64,000 nucleotides of DNA from assembly GCF_040182365.1 (NCBI RefSeq), contig NZ_CP144460.1, forward strand, positions 744,001 to 808,000. The letters are read 5' to 3'. The stretch is from Xanthomonas sp. 10-10 (GTDB taxonomy: Bacteria > Pseudomonadota > Gammaproteobacteria > Xanthomonadales > Xanthomonadaceae). Position numbers and translations under genes: made by a program. The notes beneath the pieces are model-generated. The model saw nothing but the letters and a program-made list of their open reading frames with translations. It ran no database searches and was not told the origin of the DNA. This document shows positions 38,320 to 47,566 of this stretch, one piece after another (the stretch's first letter is position 1; each line of letters opens with the position of its first letter).

Positions 38320-38820
38320 TCAGTGCGGTGGCGATGCCGCAGCCGCAGGCTGCGCACGCGCGATGGTCGCGGTGAAGCCGGCCGAGCGTGTCAGCGCCTG
38401 CGGGTTGGACACGATCCGCCCCAGGCGCACCAGATCGCGCGATGGCGTATAGCCGCGGTAGAACACCGCCAGGTTGCCCCACGGCGCGTAATACATCAGG
38501 TCGCCCACCTGCGCCGGGCCGGCAGGGCCAACGGCACTCAGATCGAGTTTATTCGGCAGGTAGCTGATCTTCTCGCTGGCATGGAAGTCTTCGAAAGACA
38601 CGGTCATCGGCAGCCGCGCCAGCAGGTCGCGCGTGGCCGAGTGATCGACCAGTTCGGCTTCGACGACTTCGTTGCCGATGGTGAGGGTGATACGCATCGC
38701 GCGCTCCGGTGTCGGTGGGGCGGTCGCCGCCGTTGGCGTTGCAGCCGGGCAGGCGGCGACCAGGACGGCGCACCCCAGCACCAGGGTGCGCAGGCAGGCG
38801 CTGGAGCGAAGGATCGGCAT
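38320..38820 (-). CDS. cyclophilin-like-fold lipoprotein
   Basis: A 166-residue protein with a lipoprotein signal peptide (lipobox VAAC, Cys24). The mature part matches the cyclophilin-like-fold family (Cyclophil_like2): MRITLTIGNEVVEAELVDHS, LLARLPMTVSFEDFHASEKI and the closing GDLMYYAPWGNLAVFYRGYT. Prolyl isomerase activity is not established for this family. It lies 18 bp downstream of the alpha/beta hydrolase gene and is probably cotranscribed. A soluble relative is often found beside oxidoreductases and hydrolases. Confidence 0.85.
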   Translation of the reverse strand: MPILRSSACLRTLVLGCAVLVAACPAATPTAATAPPTPERAMRITLTIGNEVVEAELVDHSATRDLLARLPMTVSFEDFHASEKISYLPNKLDLSAVGPAGPAQVGDLMYYAPWGNLAVFYRGYTPSRDLVRLGRIVSNPQALTRSAGFTATIARAQPAAAASPPH

Positions 38821-38838
38821 CGGCGCTGTCCTCGTGGA

Positions 38839-39867
38839 TTACTGCAGGTGGTCGCGGAAGAACGCGGTGAGCGTGTCGAATGGAATCAGATCCACGCGGT
38901 CGTACAGGTCCACATGTCCTGCGCCCGGCACGATCACCAGTTGCCTGGGTTGGCCGGCCAGACGGTAGGCCTCTTCGCTGAACTCGCGCGAATGCGCTTT
39001 CTCGCCGGTAATGAACAGCATCGCGCGCGGCGAAATGCTCTCGATGTCGTTGAACGGGTAGAAGTTCATGAACTTGACGTTGCTGGTCAGCGTCGGGCGG
39101 GTGGTGTGTTCGGGCGACTGACCCTTGGGCGTGTACCGTCCGCGCGGTGTCCGATAGAAATCGTAGAACTCGCGCTCGATCGGCGTGGACTGCGGCGTCA
39201 GCGCCAGGACCGTGCCGCCGGTGTACTCCACCGGCCCGCCGCTGAATTCGGCAGTGCGTTGTTTGGCGGCCGCAGCGATGATCTGCTTGCGCTGCGCCAG
39301 GCTGAGCCCGTGACGCAGGCCATTGCGGTTGGCCGCGCCCATGTCGTACATGCTCACCGTTGCGATCGCGCGCATGCGCGGGTCGATCTTGGCCGCGCTG
39401 ATCACGAAGCTGCCGCTGCCGCAGATACCCAGCGCGCCGATCTGCTCGCGATCGACAAACGCCTGCGTTTCCAGGAAATCCACCGCCGCGCTGAAGTCTT
39501 CCGCATAGATGTCCGGCGACACCGCATTGCGCGGCTGCCCCTCGCTTTCGCCCCAGAACGACAGGTCCAGCGACAGCGTCACAAAGCCCTGCTCGGCAAG
39601 TTTGGTGGCGTAGAGATTGGCGCTTTGTTCCTTGACCGCCCCCATCGGATGCCCGACCACAACGGCCGGATGCCGCTTGCTGGTGTCCAGACCCTTGGGC
39701 ACGAACAGGTTGCCGGCCACGGTCATCCGGTACTGATTCTTGAAAGTGACCTTTTGCATGGTCACCGCATTGCTGGTGTAGAAATTATCGGCACCGCTGG
39801 ACATGTCTGCTCCTGGCGTTGGGAATGAAACGAGCAAGAGCACCACAAGGAGGATGCGCAGTTGCAT
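38839..39867 (-). CDS. secreted alpha/beta hydrolase (dienelactone-hydrolase-like)
   Basis: A 342-residue protein with a signal peptide (MQLRILLVVLLLVSFPTPGA). The alpha/beta-hydrolase fold shows HPAVVVGHPMGAVKEQSANL, SLDLSFWGESEGQPRN, the nucleophile elbow GALGICGSGSF, a late Asp region (MLFITGEKAHSREFSE) and the catalytic His in PGAGHVDLYD. The elbow has Cys where most hydrolases have Ser, as in dienelactone hydrolase. ATG 39867 was chosen because it starts the signal peptide; an AGGAGG-like sequence lies downstream on the other strand only, so start evidence is moderate. It is the first gene of the pair with the lipoprotein. Confidence 0.85.
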   Translation of the reverse strand: MQLRILLVVLLLVSFPTPGADMSSGADNFYTSNAVTMQKVTFKNQYRMTVAGNLFVPKGLDTSKRHPAVVVGHPMGAVKEQSANLYATKLAEQGFVTLSLDLSFWGESEGQPRNAVSPDIYAEDFSAAVDFLETQAFVDREQIGALGICGSGSFVISAAKIDPRMRAIATVSMYDMGAANRNGLRHGLSLAQRKQIIAAAAKQRTAEFSGGPVEYTGGTVLALTPQSTPIEREFYDFYRTPRGRYTPKGQSPEHTTRPTLTSNVKFMNFYPFNDIESISPRAMLFITGEKAHSREFSEEAYRLAGQPRQLVIVPGAGHVDLYDRVDLIPFDTLTAFFRDHLQ

Positions 39868-40355
39868 GGTGTGGCTCTCATGAAGGTGCACGCCGCCCGC
39901 ACCTGTGTGCCTTTGCGGTTGCATTTGCCGGTGGATGAAGGGATTAGGTGTGCGGCGAACGGGCGACGCCGTGCGGGCACCGGCAGCGCTGCGGCATTGG
40001 CCATTGCGATGTTGCCGACGACCGCGCTGCATCACCGTGTGCAAGCGGTCCGCCGCGATGTCTGCATGGTCACGCCACTGGTTGTCTACTGCGCGCTTTG
40101 CGTACCCACCTGCTGCCGCGGTGGTGCGCCTTGCGGTGGCCCAATGTAGGTCAGGCGCTGCGCCAGAGCATTACTGCCACGCGCATGCCTTCATGCGGGT
40201 GTTTCATGAGTCGTGTGAGGTGCCGCGCACACCGCGACGTGACGCGGCCTGGCCGCCATGCAGGCGGTGTGCGCCGACGGCGTACCGATGGCGCCGACCG
40301 ATCGTCTGCAGCGCACAGGCCTGTGTGTGCAACGCTGCGATGACCCAACGGTGAT
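39868..40355. other. intergenic region without recognisable features
   Basis: About 490 bp between the hydrolase start and the yhhQ stop, both on the minus strand. Overlapping plus-strand open frames exist but none resembles a known protein. It should contain the hydrolase promoter. Confidence 0.4.
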
Positions 40356-40913
40356 TCAGTTGTTCGCCCGAGGTGCGCTACGCCACAGCAACGCGCGGAA
40401 CGGCCCGAGCAGGAACACGCCCATGCCCAGCTTCACCGCCAGATCGCCTGCAGCCCAGCTCAGCCACGGCAGCGATGCACCGGCAAAGGCGATGCTCCAG
40501 AAAAGCGCGGTATCCAGCGTGGCGCTGCAGGTGGTGGCCACGATGGGCGCGCGCCACCAGCTGCCGTTGCGCAGCCGGTCGAACACGGTGATATCCAGCA
40601 GCTGCGCCGCGATGAAGGCCGTGCACGAGGCCGCCGCAATGCGCGGCGTCGCCAACCAGATCGACAACACCACCGCCAGTGCGAACCCGCACCAGGCCAC
40701 CGTGCGCGCCGCACGCGGGCCAAAGCGGCGATTGATCAGGTTGCTGACCAAAAACGCCAATGGATACGAGAACGCGCCCCAGGTCAGCCAGTCGTTGATC
40801 GGGTACTGCACCAGGATGTTGGACAGCAGCACCACCGCGCCCATCGCCAGCACCGCCCAACTCAGTGCGCGGGCGGTAAGTGGAGCAAACGGGGCAGGGG
40901 GTGCGGAGGACAT
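40356..40913 (-). CDS. yhhQ: queuosine precursor transporter (YhhQ/VUT family)
   Basis: A 185-residue membrane protein with about six hydrophobic segments. The DUF165/VUT signature is present: NILVQYPINDWLTWGAFSYP, FLVSNLINRRFGPRAAR, ASCTAFIAAQLLDITVFDRL and the late ATTCSATLDTALFWSIAF. This family imports 7-cyano-7-deazaguanine and related precursors of the tRNA base queuosine. ATG 40913 (MSSAPPAPF) was preferred to a start six codons upstream. No other queuosine gene is in the window. Confidence 0.9.
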   Translation of the reverse strand: MSSAPPAPFAPLTARALSWAVLAMGAVVLLSNILVQYPINDWLTWGAFSYPLAFLVSNLINRRFGPRAARTVAWCGFALAVVLSIWLATPRIAAASCTAFIAAQLLDITVFDRLRNGSWWRAPIVATTCSATLDTALFWSIAFAGASLPWLSWAAGDLAVKLGMGVFLLGPFRALLWRSAPRANN

Positions 40914-41177
40914 GGCAGCGATACGGTGCAAACAGAGCGGAGGGCGCGGGTGTCGCTGGCGATCGGCAACGCGCGCAGGTCGCTAGTGTACGAGCGCGAT
41001 AGATGGATGCGAGCGCCGGAGGTGCAGGTGGTTGGGGCAAGCGCACAAGCGGGCCCGGTGCGATGGCGTGGGTTGCCCGTCGCCGCAGGCCAATGGCGCG
41101 ATCGGCCGTAATCGTGATGCTGCGACCAGGGCGGCGTTACGGTGCCTTGGTTGCGTCGCCCCGGCGGCTCACTGAAC

Positions 41178-41687
41178 TCACCAGACGCGACTGCTGCTGT
41201 TGACCACTGCATCGCCGGTCGGCAGGAAGGCCTGGGCCTGGCCCTGCGGCGCATGCACGGTCCAGCCACTGCCGGCGGGGCTGGGCTGGAACGTCACCAC
41301 CTCGCCGACGCGGAAGCCTGCGGCGGGGTCGTCCTGGCGTGCCGGCCATTGCAGTACCGCAGTGGTTTCGGCCTGTTGCGGATCCTGCAGGCGCACCTGG
41401 CGTGCGCCTTCGGGCAGGGTATCGACGGCCTCCACGCGCATTGCCGGCAGCTTGTGCGCGCGTGTCTCGCGACGTGACTCGGCCAATGCGTTATAAGCTG
41501 CAACCGGTGGGGCAAAGACCGATCCCACCACAGCGGACGCGGCCAGCACCGGCGTGGCCAACGCCAGCGCAGAATAGAACTCGGATTTTTCACCGGGTGT
41601 GGTCGCTTCGCCGGCGTGCGCGCAGGGCACGGCCAGGGCAGCGAACAGGCATGCTCCCGCAGCGAGACAGGAACGGGCGTGCATCAT
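41178..41687 (-). CDS. hypothetical secreted protein coupled to the DUF2145 gene
   Basis: A 169-residue protein with a signal peptide (SCLAAGACLFAALAVPCAHA), then a hydrophobic stretch (YSALALATPVLAASAVVGSV) that could be a second membrane segment. A small beta-rich domain follows (VRLQDPQQAETTAVLQWPAR). No family recognised. The start ATG at 41687 overlaps the TGA of the upstream DUF2145 gene (ATGA), so the two products are made together. Confidence 0.7.
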   Translation of the reverse strand: MMHARSCLAAGACLFAALAVPCAHAGEATTPGEKSEFYSALALATPVLAASAVVGSVFAPPVAAYNALAESRRETRAHKLPAMRVEAVDTLPEGARQVRLQDPQQAETTAVLQWPARQDDPAAGFRVGEVVTFQPSPAGSGWTVHAPQGQAQAFLPTGDAVVNSSSRVW

Positions 41688-42538
41688 GGCGTTTCTCCAG
41701 CTGTGTCGACGACGCGAGCAATAGACAGTTCCTGCAGGACGGCGTCGCGTTGATGCAGGAAGTCGAAGATTGATTCGACCGTGACCACCGAATAATCGCC
41801 GGACACCCGCTCACCGGCGGGGTGGTCCGAGGTTGCGGCATTGGCGGCGACGAAGCGCGCGCCCAGGCGCTGGCGCAGATCCAGATGCAGGATGCTGGGG
41901 TGGTAGCGCGCGGCACGCAACCAGGCTTGCGCCTTGCGGCGGTCGTCAATCAGTTCCGGCGGTTGCGCTTGCGCCGCCAACGCGACCGCCAGCACTTCCA
42001 GCACCCATTGGTTGGAATTCTGATATTCGGTGGAGAACGGATACGCCACGATGCTGTAGCGCGTTTCATGCAGCCGGTGGGCGATGTTGCCGCTGCCGCT
42101 CAGCAGATCGTGCAGCCGTTGCTGCACTGCGCGGGTCGGGATGCCTACGCGCAGGTCGCTGCTCAATGCGCTTTCGCCGACAAAATTGCTCAGGCCTTCC
42201 ACATACAGCCGGGACGCGTCGCTCTTGCAGCGATTGAGCAGGTGCCGCACGCGCCACAGACCATCCTCGTCGCGCAGCGCAAATGCCAGGTGGCTATGTT
42301 TGAGGCCATAACGGCTCAGGTCCTGGCCGCCGCGCGCCAACAGCACGACCTGCGCATCGGGCAATGCATCCAGCGCCTGCGCGGTGTCGCTGGCCATGTC
42401 GAACATCGCAGCGGTGGCCTGCGGCGTGGGGTAGCGCGGCACGCATGCAGGCGTTGCGGCTGCGGCCAACGGCAAGGCGGCCAGCAGTGCCAGCGTGACC
42501 GCCCGTCCGATGGCATGTTTGCTCCTGGGTGGCTTCAT
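41684..42538 (-). CDS. DUF2145 family secreted protein
   Basis: A 284-residue protein. After a signal peptide (VTLALLAALPLAAAATPACV) it shows the DUF2145 features: AMFDMASDTAQALDALPDAQ, VVLLARGGQDLSRYGLKHSH, a RVRHLLNRCKSDASRLYVEG block and HETRYSIVAYPFSTEYQNSN. The Arg-Gly, Ser-His and Cys pattern suggests a periplasmic hydrolase-like fold, but the function of DUF2145 is not established. ATG 42538 is preferred to in-frame ATGs further upstream. It is coupled to the next gene by an ATGA overlap. Confidence 0.85.
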   Translation of the reverse strand: MKPPRSKHAIGRAVTLALLAALPLAAAATPACVPRYPTPQATAAMFDMASDTAQALDALPDAQVVLLARGGQDLSRYGLKHSHLAFALRDEDGLWRVRHLLNRCKSDASRLYVEGLSNFVGESALSSDLRVGIPTRAVQQRLHDLLSGSGNIAHRLHETRYSIVAYPFSTEYQNSNQWVLEVLAVALAAQAQPPELIDDRRKAQAWLRAARYHPSILHLDLRQRLGARFVAANAATSDHPAGERVSGDYSVVTVESIFDFLHQRDAVLQELSIARVVDTAGETP

Positions 42539-42583
42539 CGATCGCAACATCCTTGTGTCGGGCGCCATCGTCGGGCGCGTGAT

Positions 42584-43531
42584 TCACGGCGACAGGCGCG
42601 CGCGCACCTGCAGGGCGATGCGCTCGGTTTCGCGCACCGGCAGGATATCGGCCGCGGCACCTAAAACTTCATCGCCTGCACGCAGCCGCTGACGGTGCCG
42701 CAGCGCCTGCACATGGCGGCCGACGCGCCCGCTGGCGCGGTCGCCGAATGCGGCCGTCACCGGCACGCGCGTGGCGCAGGCCTCCGACAACAGGTTGACC
42801 GAGTCGGCAGTCGCCACGATGGCATCGGCCCACCCCAGCAGGCCGGCGTAGGGATTGGGGCCGTCGCGTTCGTCGCACCACAGCAGGTGTGGCACGCCGT
42901 TGCAGGCCGTCCGCAGTGGGGCGATTGCGTCCGCTGGCGTGCGCCGCGAGACGGTGACCAGCAGGCTGCCGCCGAGCGCGCGCAGTTGCGCGCGCAACTG
43001 CGTGCACAGCGCGGCCAGATCCTGCGCTGTCCATGGCACCTGCGTGGTGGGTCCGCCGACCAGCAGCGCCAGCCGTGGGCCGGGCAGGCGGCCCAGAGCC
43101 GGGAACGCGGCACGCCCGTCCGCCAGCCAGGCATCGTCCACCGGGTGCAGGCTGCCGAGCAGGGTGAGCACGTTCTCGCCCCGCAACGCATCGTGCTCGG
43201 GCACGATCAGCAGGTCCCAGTGGCGGGCATCCAGGCGTGGGTCCAGGATCTGCACGCTACGGCTGCCGCGGACGCGCAGCAGCCGGGTGGCCAGCGCCGC
43301 CTGGCGGCCGCAACCGATGGCCAGGGCGGGCGGCTGCTGCAGTTGCCGGGCGAATGCGGCACCGAAAGCAGCCTGCGCGCCGGGCAGCACACGCGGCGCC
43401 GCCCAACGCCAGGGCGGCTGAGGGTGCAGATGGATTGGCTGGAAGACCCCCGGGCGCAATGCCCGCGCCAGTGCCTCGGCCTGGCGTGCATTGCCGGCGC
43501 GGCCGTCGCTCAGCGCCCAGGTCACCGCCAT
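42584..43531 (-). CDS. ELM1/GtrOC1-like putative nucleoside-diphosphate-sugar epimerase
   Basis: A 315-residue protein of the mitochondrial-fission ELM1 family (DUF1022), glycosyltransferase-B-like in fold. It begins MAVTWALSDGRAGNARQAEA, continues with LAIGCGRQAALATRLL and VQILDPRLDARHWDLLIVPE, and has the phosphate-binding LALLVGGPTTQVPW and the late ADAIVATADSVNLLSEACAT. Bacterial members are thought to act in envelope polysaccharide or lipid A modification, without firm proof. ATG 43531 fits the family start. It is divergent from the reductase gene at 43666. Confidence 0.85.
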   Translation of the reverse strand: MAVTWALSDGRAGNARQAEALARALRPGVFQPIHLHPQPPWRWAAPRVLPGAQAAFGAAFARQLQQPPALAIGCGRQAALATRLLRVRGSRSVQILDPRLDARHWDLLIVPEHDALRGENVLTLLGSLHPVDDAWLADGRAAFPALGRLPGPRLALLVGGPTTQVPWTAQDLAALCTQLRAQLRALGGSLLVTVSRRTPADAIAPLRTACNGVPHLLWCDERDGPNPYAGLLGWADAIVATADSVNLLSEACATRVPVTAAFGDRASGRVGRHVQALRHRQRLRAGDEVLGAAADILPVRETERIALQVRARLSP

Positions 43532-43665
43532 CGTTTCAGATCCGACATAGATTTGTTTCAGATTGAACGCGTGTGGCGGCAATCGCACCACTCTACACTG
43601 CGGGTCTTCACACTGGTGCCGGCGCCACAGCTTACCGTCGCGCCATCCCTTATTCTGGAGTGCTC

Positions 43666-44256
43666 ATGTCCGATTCGCTCAATGCTGCCGCACTGGATCA
43701 GCTGTTCCGTACCGCCCGCACCCAAAACGCCTTTCTCGACAAGCCGGTCAGCCAGGCGCAGTTGCGCGAGCTTTACGACCTGTTGAAGTGGGGCCCGACG
43801 GCGGCCAACGGTTCGCCGGGGCGGTTCGTGTTCGTGACCACGGCGCAGGGCAAGCAGAAGCTCAAGCCGGCGCTGTCCGAAGGCAATGCGGCCAAGACGC
43901 TGGCCGCGCCGGTCACGGTGATCGTGGCGCACGACGAAGACTTCCACGAAAAGCTGCCGTACCTGTTCCCGCATGCCGATGCCAAGAGCTGGTTCGACGG
44001 TGCGCGCGAGATGCGCGTGAGTGGCGCATTCCGTAACGGCTCGCTGCAGGGCGCCTATCTGATCCTGGCCGCGCGCGCGCTGGGCCTGGATGCCGGCCCG
44101 ATGTCGGGTTTCGACAATGCCAAGGTGGATGAAGCGTTCTTCGCCGGCACGCCGATCAAGTCCAACTTCCTGATCAATCTTGGCTACGGCGACCCGGCCG
44201 GGCTGTTCCCGCGCTCGCCGCGCCTGAGCTTCGATGAAGCGGCGCGCTTTGAGTAA
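43666..44256 (+). CDS. rutE: malonic semialdehyde reductase/nitroreductase RutE
   Basis: A 196-residue FMN-dependent oxidoreductase of the nitroreductase superfamily. It shows [80 protein letters not shown] and the family ending [20 protein letters not shown]. RutE reduces malonic semialdehyde to 3-hydroxypropionate in the E. coli pyrimidine-degradation pathway. No other rut gene is present, so the substrate here may differ. ATG 43666 has GGAG 8 nt upstream. Confidence 0.9.
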   Translation: MSDSLNAAALDQLFRTARTQNAFLDKPVSQAQLRELYDLLKWGPTAANGSPGRFVFVTTAQGKQKLKPALSEGNAAKTLAAPVTVIVAHDEDFHEKLPYLFPHADAKSWFDGAREMRVSGAFRNGSLQGAYLILAARALGLDAGPMSGFDNAKVDEAFFAGTPIKSNFLINLGYGDPAGLFPRSPRLSFDEAARFE

Positions 44257-44617
44257 TGCTCTGCAGTGAGCAACGCCGCGTGTGGCGTCGCCGCTGCGAC
44301 ATCACTGCCTCGGCGTGTCTGCCTGCGCTCATGGCAGGTCGTCATGGTTGCCGCCCGATACCGATCGCTCCATGTAGTGCTGTATTGCTGTGTGTCGTCG
44401 ATCAAGCGATTGCGCCCATCCACCAGTGAGCGCGGCCGATGCCAGGAGGCGGCCGATGCCATGTGTCCACTGCGCATTCCGGGCCAGCCGTCCTTCGCCT
44501 TCTGACCACTGCCGTGCAAGATAGGTTTGCCGTTCTACAGTTTCCTGCAGTCCTCGTCCGTCTGCGTCCGTTCCATCCGCGTTGATCCAATGCGGTCCCT
44601 CATCTCAAGGAGTTTCA
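44257..44617. other. intergenic region without recognisable features
   Basis: About 360 bp between rutE and the YceI-family gene. I see no terminator hairpin with a T-run, no repeat and no gene. The YceI promoter should be in the last 150 bp; the ribosome binding site AAGGAG is at 44607-44612. Confidence 0.45.
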
Positions 44618-45346
44618 ATGAAGACCACCCACAAACTGCTGCTGCCGCTCGCCCTGACCCTGGCCATCGCCGCCTGCTCCAAGCCGGCCGATAACGCCGC
44701 CACGCCGGCCGCCGAAACCCCGGCCGCCACTGCGCCGGCTGATGCCGCTGCCACCACTCCGGCCCCGGCTGCGACGCCTGCCGCCTCGACCGCTCCGGCC
44801 GTGGAAGTGGCCTCCGGCACCTACACCCTGGATCCGAGCCACACCGACGTGATCGCGCAGTGGAGCCACTTCGGCTTCTCCAACCCGAGCGCGCATTTCG
44901 GCAATGTCGACGGCACCCTGGTGTACGACGCGGCCGACGTGACCAAGTCCACCGTGCAGGTCACCCTGCCGCTGTCCGGCTTGAACAGCTTCACCGCCAA
45001 GTTCGACGAGCACCTGAAGAGCGGCGACTTCTTCGATGCGGCCAAGTTCCCGACCGCCACCTTCAAGAGCACCAAGGTCGAAGCGGCTGGCACCAACAAG
45101 CTGACCGTCACCGGTGACCTGACCATCAAGGATCAGACCAAGCCGGTCGTGCTGGACGTCACCCTCAACGGTGCCGGCGAGCACCCGATGAAGAAGGTGC
45201 CGGCGGCCGGTTTCGATGCCACCACCACGATCAAGCGCAGCGACTTCGGCGTCGGCCAGTACGCCCCGAACGTCAGCGACGAGGTCAAGATCCGCATCAC
45301 CACCGAGGCCCTGCAGGCCAAGGCCGGCGACGCTGCTGCGAAGTAA
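44618..45346 (+). CDS. YceI-family lipoprotein
   Basis: A 242-residue lipoprotein: the signal peptide ends in the lipobox LAIAAC (Cys20). A 45-residue Ala/Pro/Thr linker leads to a YceI lipocalin-like domain (about 65-235) with GTYTLDPSHTDVIAQWSHFG, FSNPSAHFGNVDGTLVYDAA, FDEHLKSGDFFDAAKFPTAT and the closing GVGQYAPNVSDEVKIRI. YceI domains bind isoprenoid-like lipids in the periplasm and often respond to stress. The start is supported by AAGGAG 6 nt upstream and the gene ends before a clear terminator. Confidence 0.93.
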   Translation: MKTTHKLLLPLALTLAIAACSKPADNAATPAAETPAATAPADAAATTPAPAATPAASTAPAVEVASGTYTLDPSHTDVIAQWSHFGFSNPSAHFGNVDGTLVYDAADVTKSTVQVTLPLSGLNSFTAKFDEHLKSGDFFDAAKFPTATFKSTKVEAAGTNKLTVTGDLTIKDQTKPVVLDVTLNGAGEHPMKKVPAAGFDATTTIKRSDFGVGQYAPNVSDEVKIRITTEALQAKAGDAAAK

Positions 45347-45363
45347 TCAAGCAATAGCTCACA

Positions 45364-45396
45364 TTAGGGCCCGCCATTGGCGGGCCCTAACTTTTT
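45364..45396. terminator. terminator after the YceI-family gene
   Basis: Stem TTAGGGCCCGCC (45364-45375), loop ATT, stem GGCGGGCCCTAA (45379-45390), then CTTTTT. It is a near-perfect 12-bp hairpin between convergent genes and could work on both strands. Confidence 0.93.
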
Positions 45397-45441
45397 CGAG
45401 AAAATTTCAAGCAGCTAAACCCTTGAGAGCATCATCCCTGA

Positions 45442-45870
45442 TCAGGCGGCTTGCTCGATTGGAAGTAGATATATCTGAACGCGGTGATCGCTGAAGGTCG
45501 CGGTCGTGTTTCCCGCAATATTCATTTCTGCAAGCGTCCTTCCATTTGCATCTGCCAGCACCAGTGCGTAGATGTCACCAAATAGGTGGTCCGTACGGAT
45601 GATGGAGGCTTTGACGCGGTATTTTCTATTGTCGGGTAGAATCAGGACTGGCGAGATTTCGCCTGGGCTTAGCTGAAGGTCGATTTCCCTTCCGCTCAGA
45701 TCACCTCGAACCTTCACTTCTAATATCTGTTTCCTCGGCGTTGCCTGTTGAAGGGCGGTGGTGTTTGCTCGCTGAGCCGAGTAAGCAGCGATAGGCGAGG
45801 CTGCCAAAAGCGCGATGGCAACTGCTCCCATCAAAAAACGGCGAAGTTCATCTGTCTTCATATCTTTCAT
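45442..45870 (-). CDS. hypothetical exported protein in a low-GC tract
   Basis: A 142-residue protein with an N-terminal hydrophobic segment (FLMGAVAIALLAASPIAAYS) consistent with a signal peptide. The mature part is small and beta-rich, with EVKVRGDLSGREIDLQLSPG, ISPVLILPDNRKYRVKASII and a closing DHRVQIYLLPIEQAA. No family recognised. Base composition and codon use are visibly less GC-rich than neighbouring genes, suggesting later acquisition. It could start at 45870 or at the ATG 9 nt downstream. A 66-codon frame immediately upstream overlaps its start by ATGA but is unconvincing. Confidence 0.6.
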   Translation of the reverse strand: MKDMKTDELRRFLMGAVAIALLAASPIAAYSAQRANTTALQQATPRKQILEVKVRGDLSGREIDLQLSPGEISPVLILPDNRKYRVKASIIRTDHLFGDIYALVLADANGRTLAEMNIAGNTTATFSDHRVQIYLLPIEQAA

Positions 45871-46777
45871 GGGAAGCCTCTCGATTGAGCAGGTCCATCC
45901 GGTGATAGTGCACCGATCAGATAAAGATTTAGAAATCCTTGAGTTTGCGTTCTAACAAGCGAATTTATGGGTGTCAATAGTTGCTGTGTTCGCTTGTTCA
46001 ACGTCGTCATCCGAACGTAAGTCTGCACTGATGATGATCGGGTCATCCGGCGTTCGTTGTACCTCATGCCACTTTCTATGCGTGTTCGTACGTATCAAGC
46101 CCTCACTTCATGGCCGGATCCTTTGGAACAGCCTGAGCCGGTGACGACTGCGTATCGATGCATTATCGATATTGCGACCTGTCGCCGAGGAATAGTATGC
46201 AGCGTGCGAGGTGTCATCCGTGTTGCATGAGCGCATAGCAAGTCCGGGCTGACCTCTGCAGTTAACTTTAGATCAGACGATCGATACCGTCGGTGTCTCT
46301 TTCATGAAGCTCAGGCGTCTGGCTCGTCAAGCATCGCTTCAAGCCTACAGTGTTTGTTGTTGGGTGCTCGGCTCATGTTAATGAGCATCTGGGACACCTT
46401 ATAATCGAATTTATCTTCGCAATGGATGCCTCCTGATGCTTGGTTGCATCGATTTCAAACGAGATAGCCAATTGATCTGGAAAGTATTGCGGCGCGGGCT
46501 GTGTCGTAGGTACGCGCTTCTTATTGACGATGCGTTCGGCTCGAGGTGATGCAGCAAACCCAGGTGCAGGACCGTTTCCAGTCATCACTGATGTGCATGC
46601 GCCTTACCGCGCTTTGAACGCGCTGGTACGGCAGAAGTAACAGCACAGACCGTCTCGCAAGCCAGCCCAGTGGTCTTACAGGTCGAGGTTTCCGACTCCG
46701 AAGGTTGGGCATTCGTCAGATGCGACGTAGTTTGTTCGCCACTCTCCACTGATCGGCAGAGGCAGGAGTGCTTGACC
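45871..46777. other. 900-bp low-GC region without confident gene
   Basis: Composition is clearly lower in GC than the flanks: in 46381-46440, 26 of 60 bases are G or C. Short minus-strand frames (45867-46067 and 46373-46588) have no recognisable family. No inverted terminal repeats, transposase or tRNA was seen. It may be a remnant of transferred DNA. Confidence 0.5.
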
Positions 46778-47566
46778 TCACTCCGCAGCCAGATGCGCTT
46801 TCCAGTACCCCTTTGCGCGGATCGATTCCTTGTCCACGCCCAGGTGCTCTTCCACGAACTTGCGCATTGCCCGCGCACGCATCGATTCGGCGCCGATCCA
46901 GTAAAAGGTGTCGCCGTCGTGTGGCTCGTAATCGCGCAGGCTGTCTTCCAGCAAGGTGCTGCTGGCGGCATCGAAGCCATTACGCTCCAGCCAGTACACG
47001 TCCACATCGGCGGCGCTGATCAGCTCCTGCCGCTCGTCGGCATCGGCCACTTCGATAAAGACGTCTGCGTGCAGGTCGGCGGGCATCGATTCCAGCCAGC
47101 GGCCGATTGCCGGCAGCGCGGTCTCGTCGCCGATCAGCACGTAATGGTCGTAGTCGTCGGCCACCAGGAACGAGCCGCGCGGGCCGCCGATCGCCAGCGC
47201 GTCGCCGGGTCGGGCGTGTGCGGCCCAAGTGGATGCCACGCCATCGCCATGCAGCACGAAATCGATGCTCAGCTCGCCGCTCTGTGGATCGAAGGCGCGC
47301 GGCGTGTAGTCGCGCCCGGGCGAGGGCAGTGCGCCTTCGGCATAGCGCGGCCCTTCCGCGGTCATGGTCGGCAGCACGAAGGCGCCATCGGCATTGGGGA
47401 AGAACAGTTTGACGTGATCGTCCGGCGCTTCGCTTTGAAAGCCGGCCAGCTCGCTGCCGCGGAAGACGATGCGGCGCATCTGCGGAGTGATCGACTCGCA
47501 ACGGATCACCTGCACGTCGCGTAGGCGCGTGTCGCGACGAACTTGGGTATTGGTGTGTGCAGCCAT
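46778..47566 (-). CDS. siderophore-interacting protein / ferric reductase (YqjH-like)
   Basis: A 262-residue NAD(P)H- and FAD-dependent ferric-siderophore reductase (ViuB/SIP family). The FAD domain contains VIRCESITPQMRRIVFRGSE and GRDYTPRAFDPQSGELSIDF with the RxYTxR flavin motif. The C-terminal domain shows ASTWAAHARPGDALAIGGPR, HYVLIGDETALPAIGRWLES and the late TFYWIGAESMRARAMRKFVE. It releases iron from imported ferric siderophores. ATG 47566 (MAAHTNTQVRRD) was chosen by family fit. The PadR regulator lies 117 bp upstream on the same strand, the same pairing as E. coli yqjH-yqjI. Confidence 0.92.
   Translation of the reverse strand: MAAHTNTQVRRDTRLRDVQVIRCESITPQMRRIVFRGSELAGFQSEAPDDHVKLFFPNADGAFVLPTMTAEGPRYAEGALPSPGRDYTPRAFDPQSGELSIDFVLHGDGVASTWAAHARPGDALAIGGPRGSFLVADDYDHYVLIGDETALPAIGRWLESMPADLHADVFIEVADADERQELISAADVDVYWLERNGFDAASSTLLEDSLRDYEPHDGDTFYWIGAESMRARAMRKFVEEHLGVDKESIRAKGYWKAHLAAE

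Noticed and set aside
35688..38357. Long open frame (889 codons) antisense to glnE
   Set aside because: Shadow of glnE; composition is His/Gln/Arg-rich, typical of antisense frames in this genome.
45867..46067. 66-codon frame with ATGA overlap to the exported protein at 45442
   Set aside because: Basic, low-information product without ribosome binding site; the overlap alone is weak evidence.
46373..46588. 71-codon minus-strand frame in the low-GC tract
   Set aside because: No family, no clear start signal; a CPRC motif at its end is not enough to call a gene.
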